Assembly: GCA_031772625.1 (NCBI GenBank)
Contig: CM062818.1
Coordinates: 1,683,360,167 to 1,683,424,166 of the forward strand
Origin: Pinus tabuliformis
Taxonomy: Eukaryota; Streptophyta; Pinopsida; Pinales; Pinaceae
Direction of reading: 5' to 3'
Length of the DNA: 64,000 bases
Positions 56,085-64,000 of the stretch are shown here, in pieces. Each line of letters starts with the position of its first letter. Position 1 is the stretch's first letter. The notes below the pieces were generated by a model. That model was not told where the DNA came from, did no database searches, and saw nothing but the letters and a program-made list of their open reading frames with translations. A program made the translations under genes and the position numbers.

Positions 56085-59000
56085 TCTTGGGAAATCTAGG
56101 GCATTAGGATTAGGTGATTTCTCTTGAATGATAATTGGTTGTGAATGCTTTTTACTTCTTTAGATTAAGATCTTCTCTTTCTTAGATTATTATAGTGTCC
56201 TTCATCATCAAACAACTACCAAAGCATAAACAATAAAGAGACAAGAGACACAAAATATAGGCGATCAACCATGGCCAAAACCTCTCCCATTTGAGAGGAA
56301 AACACAAACGAATTATTCTTCTTATAAATACTTCAATTGACGAATACCAAGACCATGACTAAGACCCTTGACCAAGATTCCTCCAAGACCAAGTCACCTT
56401 TATGCTTAAGCTTGTTTTTAGACTTCAACTTCAATCTTAGCAACACTCTTACTGCAACCTCATCCTTCTCTGCAATTCGGCTCACTTGCACTTTCTGTAA
56501 CTTTTCGGTCTTCCCTTCAGAAACCCTAAGTTACATGAGGGAGGAGATCATGAAGAGATTTGACCTTCTATGACTTCACTATTCCTTCCTTGCCTTCTTA
56601 GTAAACTCGACCCTCCAAGTAGACCTTGTTAATAGTATGATACCAATCTTAAATACTTTGGTGTGATTGCAATTCATCCTATCTGCAACAGATTGAAAAC
56701 CTAGCTCCCTTCGCATGTGTGACGAAAAAGCAACCCTAAAAGTGATCCACAATAACTCGGTTTTTGGTCCTTTCTTCTTCGGTTGGATGGAGGCTCTTCT
56801 TATGTGTTTTTCACACTTCTTCTTTCTTTAGACCTTGACCGAATTCCTTGTACTCAAATGAAGTCCGAGCTACCTATTTATAGTGGTTTTCCCATGTACA
56901 TAAGCCGACTTGACTGAGATCTAGGCCAACATGTCCTTTCGTGTAGGTTCATCACTTCATTTTGAGGTTGATTTGCTGGAGGTTCTTGAGCTTGGTCTTG
57001 GAGGATCTTTTTACTCTTTTCAATGATTCACATACATATGTAACATGCCCAAGAAAGGTCCCTCATACATGAAATTGACTCAATTTGACTTTATGACTAA
57101 TCCTAACAACTCACAATGGGAGCCTTAACTAAAAATAAAATTCCTTGCTCATGAAACCCACGAGACGAGAATTAGAAAAATAATTTTATTTTTCTTCTTT
57201 ACATCAATTACATAAAAATCATAATTACACATGTCATTATGAAGACCGGACCTAGTTTCACTTTTCAACACTCCCTATTAACTAGGGAGGTATTCATAAT
57301 CCATACAAGGTACTTGGACATTCTCAATCTAAAGAATTCTCATAAGAAGAGTCGGATTGGTAACCCATCTGTATAGCATCATATCAACCAACATTGTCAC
57401 ATAGCAAGGCCTTGACTAACAACTCTATCTCTCCATAAGATCAAAGCTCAATGCTGGCGAGACCAATAATGTATAAACACCCTCATCATTGTCTCTCTCA
57501 GAACATACCCCACTCAGGTTCTCTTAGAGTATGTTCCACCAGGACTATTCTTATCTTAGATTCCCAGTCCTCAAAGAATATCGGTCCTCTACTACTACTC
57601 TTATCTTGGATGCCCTAACTCATCCTCAAAGAGCATCGAATGCCAGATGTTTACCCAATCCTCCATTCTGTATTCCCAAGTGAAGACAAGAATGATGTGT
57701 CTATCTCTCCCTCTTACTTAGGGAGGATATATCTATTCCATTGAAGGAAAGTACTCATTCCTACGGAAGGAATGTACCTAAGCTCCCTCTTAGCTTAATA
57801 ATTTGCTTCCAAGTTTATACCAAGTTAGAAACTTGTTTCTAGGCTCCCTCTTAATTCAGGATCTACAACAACTCTATAGATGGTGGGACTACCACTTGCT
57901 TGAATAACTCCTCACAATGTCATGAACTTCTTTTCTTTATTCAAGAGTCTTCATGTTTTGGGACTTCTTTGTAGGGCACAGACCATCCATCACTTTCATC
58001 CATGAGTCAGTCATGTCATTATTCCTTTCATCGGAAAGTGATCCATCAGTTCCTATTTGGCCTTCCTTCATGCCATGTTTTCTTAAGGATATTTCATCCT
58101 ACTGCATGGACATCAGTGGTGGAAGATATGCATAGCTCTTCCCTTGGCAGCCTTGCATAAGCCTATCTAGATATCATTCAAAAATAAGGAATGAACATTA
58201 AATAAAAATTACCTTTGTGATGGTCTTTCATCATGACATCTTCTAATTTGCATCAACATCCTGCATGATAGTAGTATCTTTATTTTTTAGACTTTATCAG
58301 ATCCTTTAATGGAGATGTCCTTGTTGATGATGATCAATGATGACTTCTTGATGCTTCTTGGATGATTTTCTTTAAAGGTAAGGTCCTTGCTTCAATGAGA
58401 AGAAATTGCCTTAGAACTTCTGAAGATGATGACAACGTCCTTGATCTTGCTTCTCTTAGTAAGAAACTTGATGTATAAGTCCTTCAACTTGAGTAGGGTC
58501 TTTGTGGTCTCTTGAGATGACTTGAGGATTCTAAGACTTCTTGTTGGTGTAGACTTTTCTTCTTTGATCATGGGTTTTGACACTCCTTGACTTTACTTTG
58601 ATATCCTTCGAGATTTGATCCTTGATTGCTTGAGTGTCTCTTGATGAGATGTCCTTCCTTGACTTTGTCGCCTTAGCTCTGGTTCCATGTTAATAAATCT
58701 AGGGCATTAGGATTAGGTGATTTCTCTTAAATGATAACTGCTTGTGAATGCTTTTTACTTCTTTAGATTAGGCTCTTCTCTTTCTTAGATTATTATAGTG
58801 TTCTTCATCAAACAACTAACAAAGCATAAACAATAAAGAGACAAGAGACACAGAATATAGGCAATCAACCAGGGCGAAAACCTCTCCCATGTGAGAGGAA
58901 AACCCAAAAAAATTATTCTTCTTATAGAGAGTTCAATTGACGAATACCAAGACCATGACTAAGACCCTTGACCAAGATTCCTCCAAGACCAAGTCAACTT

Positions 59001-59546
59001 TATGCTTGAGCTTGTTTCTAGACTTCAACTTCAATCTTAGCAACACTCTTACTGCAACCTCATCCTTCTTCTCTGCAATTCAGCTCACTTGCACTTTATG
59101 CAACTTTTCGGTCTTCCCTGTAGAAACCCTAGGTTACATGAGGGAGGAGATCATGGAGAGATTTGACCTTCTATGACTTCGCCATTCCTTCCTTGCCTTC
59201 TTAGTGAACTCGGCCCTCCAATTAGACCTTGTTGATGCCAATCTTAAATAGTTTGGTGTGACTGCAATTCGTCCTATTTGCAACAGATAGAAACCCTAGA
59301 TCCCTTCACACGTGTGACAGAAAAACAACCCTAAAACAGATCCAAAATAATTCAGCTTTTGGTCCCTTCTTCTTCGCTCGGATGGAGGCTCTTCTTATGT
59401 GTTTTTCGTACTTCTTCTTGCTTCAGAGCTTGACCAAATTCCTTTGTACTCAAATGAAGGCTGAGCTGCCAATTTATAGTGCTTTTCCCATGTACATAAG
59501 CAGACTTGACTGAGATCGAGGCCGACATGTCCTTTGGTGTAGGTTC
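56085..59546 (-). mobile_element. Second gene-less Copia-type element (5' LTR interrupted)
   Basis: Direct repeats 56085-57270 and 58688-59546 share AAATCTAGGGCATTAGGATT and all following sequence until the second stops at GTAGGTTC. There a third element has inserted. The lower copy continues with ATCACTTCATTTTGAGG. The lower LTR ends TTTTCAACA followed by CTCCCTATTAACTAGGGAGG, the family tract. The upper LTR is bordered by TGGAACCAGAGC (minus, 58676-58687), a two-base variant of the initiator-Met primer site. The 1.4-kb interior has no gag. The lower LTR's first bases are TCTTGGG instead of TGTTAAT, so its edge is uncertain. Confidence 0.8.
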
Positions 59547-60815
59547 TGTTGAAGAATCTAGGCATCTAGGGTATGATGAGATTCTTCTGATGATGATAAC
59601 AATTTGTGAAGTACTTTTTACTTTTCTTATTTAGCACAATCTTCTCTTAATATTATTAGAGTGTGTTCTCTTACTTCATCAAACAGTTACCAAAACAAAA
59701 GAGGCAAGAACAAAAGATGTTGGCTCTCAGCCAGGGCAAAGCCTCTCTCTCCTAGAGAGGAAAACCATTCTACAAATTTCTCTTATTGAAGCTTCAATTA
59801 ACAAATGCCAAACCCCAGACCCTTGACAAGAAGATCCTCTAAGCACAAGTCAAGCCTTTTCTTTTGATCTGAGATCACTTCCTCTTGCAGCACTTTGTCC
59901 TCCTTCCGACAACTAATAGCTTTATTGCAACAACCCTAGTTTGGATGCCCTAGAAGGGACCTTCTCCTTTTCTTCCTTCACTTGAGATGTAGACTTACTT
60001 AACAAGGAAGAGGACCTTATTCTTAACCCAACCAAGCTCTTTTCTCTGATGTAGTTACAGATCTGGGACAACAGTAGTATGATCCTTATTCTTCCCACGT
60101 GTGAGAGGATACCTTCAAGAATTGTTGCTTTGTTTTCTCTTTTTCTTTCGCTTGAGTTGTCCCTTCCTTCGCTTGAGTGAGAGGCCTAATTGGCACTCTT
60201 TTCTAGCCCGACCAAGCCTTTTCGTATGACTGTACTAGTAGGTCTTTTATGGCAGCAAAATGATCCTCTTTTACCTCCCACGTGTGACTGTAATTAGGCT
60301 TGAAATAGACCTTTCAAACTCGACCTTCTATCCTTCCTTCTTTGCTGCAATAAAGACACCTTCTCTTGTCTTTTCGCACCCTTTTCTAGTCTTGCTCCTT
60401 CGCTGATTTCAGAGATGACTTATTGCCCCTTTGGTGAGGACCAATGGCCCTATATATAGGAATATGTCCCTCCTATTGGGTCGACTTGATCAATTTAGGT
60501 CGACTTCTCCTTAAAATTCCGAATTACTTCTTTTGATGAGGCCGACATATGGAGGAGGCTTGTGAATTTGCTTGGAGGTCATTCTTTGACTCTAATACAT
60601 AGATTTACATGGTGTCAGTAACATGCCCATAAGAGTCTTCAACAATTACATTGACTCTTTGACTTTCCTAGAAGCACTTAAACATGTGCTTGACTTATGA
60701 AATGAGCAAGAAACTCATTTTTACAATTGACAAAAATAATAACTCTTTCCTTTTACATGTACAAAGTTCAAAATTACATTTATGAAGACCGAACCTAGTT
60801 ACACTTTCTTCAACA
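59547..60815 (-). repeat. 3' LTR of gag-only Copia element
   Basis: 1,269 bp, defined by TG/CA ends, by the junction with the interrupted LTR on the left and by the conserved purine tract on the right. Confidence 0.8.
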
Positions 60816-62639
60816 CTCCCTCTTAACTAGGGACGTATTCATAAATCATTACAAGGTGTTTGAAAATTTTCAATCTGAAGAATTCACATAAGAGAAATCG
60901 GATTGGCAATCCATCTGTTATAGCATCATAGTAACGAACATTGTTTCCACAGCAAGGCGTTGAGTGACAACTCTATTTCTTATTAGATCGGAGCATAATG
61001 TTGGCGAGACCAATGACTATAGACACCTTCATCATTGTCTCTCATGGCACATACCCACTTGGGTCTTCATTGAGTATGGCCTTCTAGGACTATTCTTGTC
61101 TTGGGTTCCCAACCCTTAAAGAATATCGGCCCTCTTGCCTACTCTTATCTTGGATTCCCTGCACATCCTCAAAGAGCATTGGATGCTAGATGATTACCCA
61201 ATCCTCCATTTTTTCTTCCCAGTTGAAGACGAGAATGTTGTGTCTATCTCTCCCTCTCAACTAGGGCAGATATGCCCATTCCTATAAAGGAATGTACCCA
61301 ACCTCCCTTCGACCAGGGACTTGCCCAATCTCCCCTCTTAATTAGGGACTTGTCAGAGCCCCCTCTCAACTAGGGAGTCTCCTTTTCATCAACAACTTCT
61401 TCTTGCGGGTCCTTCAACTTCTTGATCAATTTATTTCCTTGATGTCATGAGATTCAATCAAGATTCTTCCTTGTAGGGCATTAACCATCGATCACTTTCC
61501 TTCTTGTTTTGTCATGTCATTCATTTCTTCATGGAAAGTGGCCTTCTTGATACATATTTGGAACCTTCTTCATATAGCTACTTCTTTTTCTCATCATGTT
61601 TTGTTCAGGAATTTGCATCCACCACATAAATGCTAGTCGTACTTGCACTTACAATTCTTGTTCCAGTAGCCCTACATGAACCCATCCAGATATTATTCAA
61701 GAAATCAAAGCATAACATTAAATCAAATAGTACCTTACGAGATGGCTTTCCATCATGACATCTTGTTGGATTGAATCATCAACATCCTGCATGTTCACAT
61801 CTCCAAGGCCTTCTCAAGTGTCAAGGGTCCTTTGATCTTTTTTTTTTCTTCCTTTGTCAGAGTTCTCGTGCCTTCTTCTGGGATATGTATTTAACAAATC
61901 TGTCGGATGTTGATTCCTAGTGTCCATGGTGTCCTTTCATCCCTGATCTCTTTATCTCATATGCTTCTTTACAGATTCTCTTAGTCAACCACCTCATACT
62001 CCATATGAGGACATTTCTCATGTTGATTCTTATCAGTCATGCCTTTGTGCATATTCTCAATGAAAGAGATCTTCTTTATTCTTGACCATGCTTCCAGAGC
62101 AATTCCTCATACTCATTAACATATATGCTGACACATTGAAAACATAGATGGATACATACCTCATCTTAGTTCTTTCCTTGATCATTTTAGCTTCCTTTGA
62201 TAGCCTCCTGGATTGAGATTTCCTCAATCTCCTTTGCTTTGCTACATCTTTCTCTACCTGCTTATCATCCTTTCTTGAATCACCATAGGTGGAATTCCCA
62301 TCGAGACATCTGCTTCTTTTGAAAGTCATGAATCCTTTATTGAGGATTTCACCGAAAGATCCTTATAGTCCTCATCCTAAAAATGCTCCTTTCTGCTGAT
62401 GATAGTGGCCTTCTAAGATGATTCTTCTTGATCATGATCATTTTTTATGTATTGATGGGGTCATTTAATGGATACATCCTTCTTACATGAATATCTTTAT
62501 CTGAGCTACCTCTACATAATTCTCCTACATTCCTGAAGATGCCATTCTCATTAATCACGCATTCTATCCTACTTCTACATGTTCCTATGATACCCAAAAC
62601 TTTAAAGAAGACTTATGTGAAGAAGTTGATCTTAGTCAT
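60816..62639 (-). other. Noncoding interior of gag-only element
   Basis: The left 500 bp is shared with 49684 and 57271. The remainder lacks domains; the 90-codon frame at 62057-62329 (minus) is lysine/arginine-rich without a known motif. Confidence 0.6.
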
Positions 62640-63477
62640 AGTAGAGATCCGGAGGAGCTTCCTTCTTCAACTTCTTATCTTCTTCTTTCACTTCTTGGGT
62701 AATGTGGGATTCTTCTTGTTTCCTCTTATTGTTGTCCTTCTTGAACTTAGGACAATCCCTCTTATAGTGTCCATATTCTTGGCAGCCAAAGCATTGGACT
62801 TTGGACATATCTCTTTTACCCTTTCTCTATGGACCAAACTTGCCAAATTTCCCTTTTCTCTTGGCCATAGCAGCAAATGCCTGCTCCTTTGATCCCACAT
62901 CATCCTTGGCTTTGAGTCTAGTCTCCTCAATTTTGCATAGAGACCAAAGTTCATTCAGCGGAGTAGCTTCCTTCTTGGCATATATACTTGATGTGAAGTT
63001 GCCCCACTCCTCAGGTAATCCATTGAGTACCACAATTGTCATTTCTTTATCTGACATAAATTATCATGGTCCTTGTAGTTGGTCTCTCATCTTAGAGATA
63101 TTCATGAAGTAGGGAGCTATTCCTCCTTCTTTGAATATCTTCATCTTATAAAATTCATTACACAATGATATCACTTCTCCAGCTGTACTAATTGAGAATA
63201 GCTCCACCAACTTATCATAGATTTCTTTAGATGTTTCAAGTTTGGAAACATAAGGAATGGGAGGGTCCTTGATGGATTCTATCAGAATCCTTTGGGCCCT
63301 TGTTTCATCCTTATTATACTTTGCTAGGGCTTGAGTTTGATCCTTTCTAGGAACAGTGACATTCCCTTTGATATATTCCATAACTTCATTTTATTTGAGG
63401 AGTAGATCAATCCTCTTTTTCCATTTAAGGAAATTAGTAGTCCCAACTAATTTGTTGCTTTCCTTGCCAAACGACAT
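62640..63477 (-). pseudogene. Copia-type gag gene with in-frame stops
   Basis: The frame starts at the ATG at 63475-63477 (MSFGKESNKLVGTTNFLKWK). It includes KRIDLLLK, a stop, NEVMEYIKGNV, then YDKLVELFSISTAGE and YFMNISKMRDQL, the UBN2-type gag domain. Two adjacent stops near 63061-63066 follow, then MSDKEMTIVVLNGLPEEW. A further stop precedes RKGKRDMSKVQ and the zinc knuckle CFGCQEYGHYKRDCP near 62750-62790. It ends in a lysine-rich tail and APPDLYYD. All parts are in one frame with four stops, so decay is by point mutation. Gag would form the virus-like particle core. No protease follows. Confidence 0.88.
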
Positions 63478-64000
63478 TTGATATGTTTAGGAGAGGACAT
63501 ACAAATACTTACTTGAGAGTGATGGCGATGGAGAGATCTTGCCGCTTCTTTGAAAATTTGATGATTTGACTTCTTGGATCTTGGATTTCTTCAAAGTGCT
63601 TTCTTCAAGATGTCTTGTGAGAGATTTGCTTGTTGATGAAAGCTTCTCAATGTGTAGATCTAAAAGGATCTTTGATGGAGACTTCTTCTTGTAGATACTT
63701 TTAGATGGAAGGCTTTCTTCTTTCTTTGTTCCTAGGATGGTAGTCCTTCTTGATGGATCTATGAGAGGAGATGGTAGTCCTCCTTGTCTTTGATGGGTCT
63801 GTAACCCTAGCTTGTAGATCTGATGCTTCAATCTTCTATGTGTTCATTAGGGGAATTTTGAGCTCTAAAATGGACCTCCTAAGAAAAATGTACAACCAAA
63901 ATAAACTTTATAAGAACCAATAGGATTCAAGATGTTGATGTCAACCACGGGGATGATTCACCATTTTTGGAGTAAAAAGTAAAAAGATTAAAAAATAATA
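63478..64000 (-). other. Leader of gag-only element
   Basis: A 115-codon minus-strand frame (63831-63487) rich in lysine and serine resembles the leader remnant at 58392-58583 of the second element. No primer-binding site is visible before the window ends. Confidence 0.5.

Larger units (their letters stand above)
59547..64000 (-). mobile_element. Third Copia-type element, gag only, runs off window
   Basis: A 3' LTR at 59547-60815 (TGTTGAAGAATC...CTTCAACA) is followed by the family tract CTCCCTCTTAACTAGGGA, then an interior related to the other two elements, then a Copia gag gene (minus, 63477 to about 62640). Reverse transcriptase and integrase are absent between 60816 and 62640. The 5' LTR lies right of the window. 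It inserted into the 5' LTR of the previous element; the 5 bases before it are GGTTC. Confidence 0.85.

Overview
This window is plant nuclear DNA dominated by retrotransposons. The evidence is plant LTR-retrotransposon families (Athila-like and chromovirus Ty3, and Copia), plant NLR and LRR-kinase gene debris, a plant heat-shock-factor exon and a cationic amino acid transporter exon with normal splice signals. The very high repeat load, nested insertions and old solo LTRs would fit a large genome such as a conifer, but the species cannot be proven from sequence alone. I see no intact host gene, rRNA, tRNA or CRISPR array.

Layout. 1-2.2 kb: a gag-like ORF running off the left edge (minus), then noncoding DNA with CTGTAG/CTACAG palindromes and a T-rich tract. 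2.2-2.5 kb: a 296-bp element with inverted termini and a 10-bp target duplication. 2.7-8.36 kb: a decayed Athila-like Ty3 element (minus) with gag, protease, RT, RNase H and integrase, followed at 8.36 kb and above by what is probably its 5' LTR. 12.6-16.2 kb: two solo LTRs, the first with a perfect 5-bp target duplication, the second with a 4/5 match. 16.2-17.8 kb: AT-rich DNA. 17.8-32.1 kb (tail at 40.1 kb): a tandem array of NB-ARC (NLR) pseudogene units on the minus strand. It is split by a chromovirus at 19.54-26.32 kb (1,103-bp LTRs, TSD GAGTA) and by a second LTR element at 32.13-40.10 kb (1,102-bp LTRs, TSD ATCTT). The second element carries zinc knuckles and a retropepsin but no RT or integrase.

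41.8-44.8 kb holds fragments of three unrelated host genes, all on the plus strand: an LRR receptor kinase, a heat-shock factor and an amino acid transporter exon. 46.2-46.8 kb holds a LINE RNase H remnant. 48-64 kb holds three related minus-strand Copia-type elements. One (48.56-54.15 kb) has no coding capacity and splits an unidentified ORF. A second (56.1-59.5 kb and beyond) is interrupted inside its 5' LTR by a third (59.55 kb to the right edge), which keeps only a gag gene.

The most unusual signal is in the noncoding parts of the 32-40 kb element. At least ten short hairpins there repeat a loop theme (GACTC/GGCTCGTTAAAA or GACYTRAGGGATTA). In most of them the loop is complementary to a segment just upstream of the hairpin. 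This gives a repeated A-B-A'-B' (H-type pseudoknot-like) arrangement whose stems differ between units while pairing is kept. It looks like a selected RNA structure array in a non-autonomous retroelement, and is the best candidate here for something undescribed.
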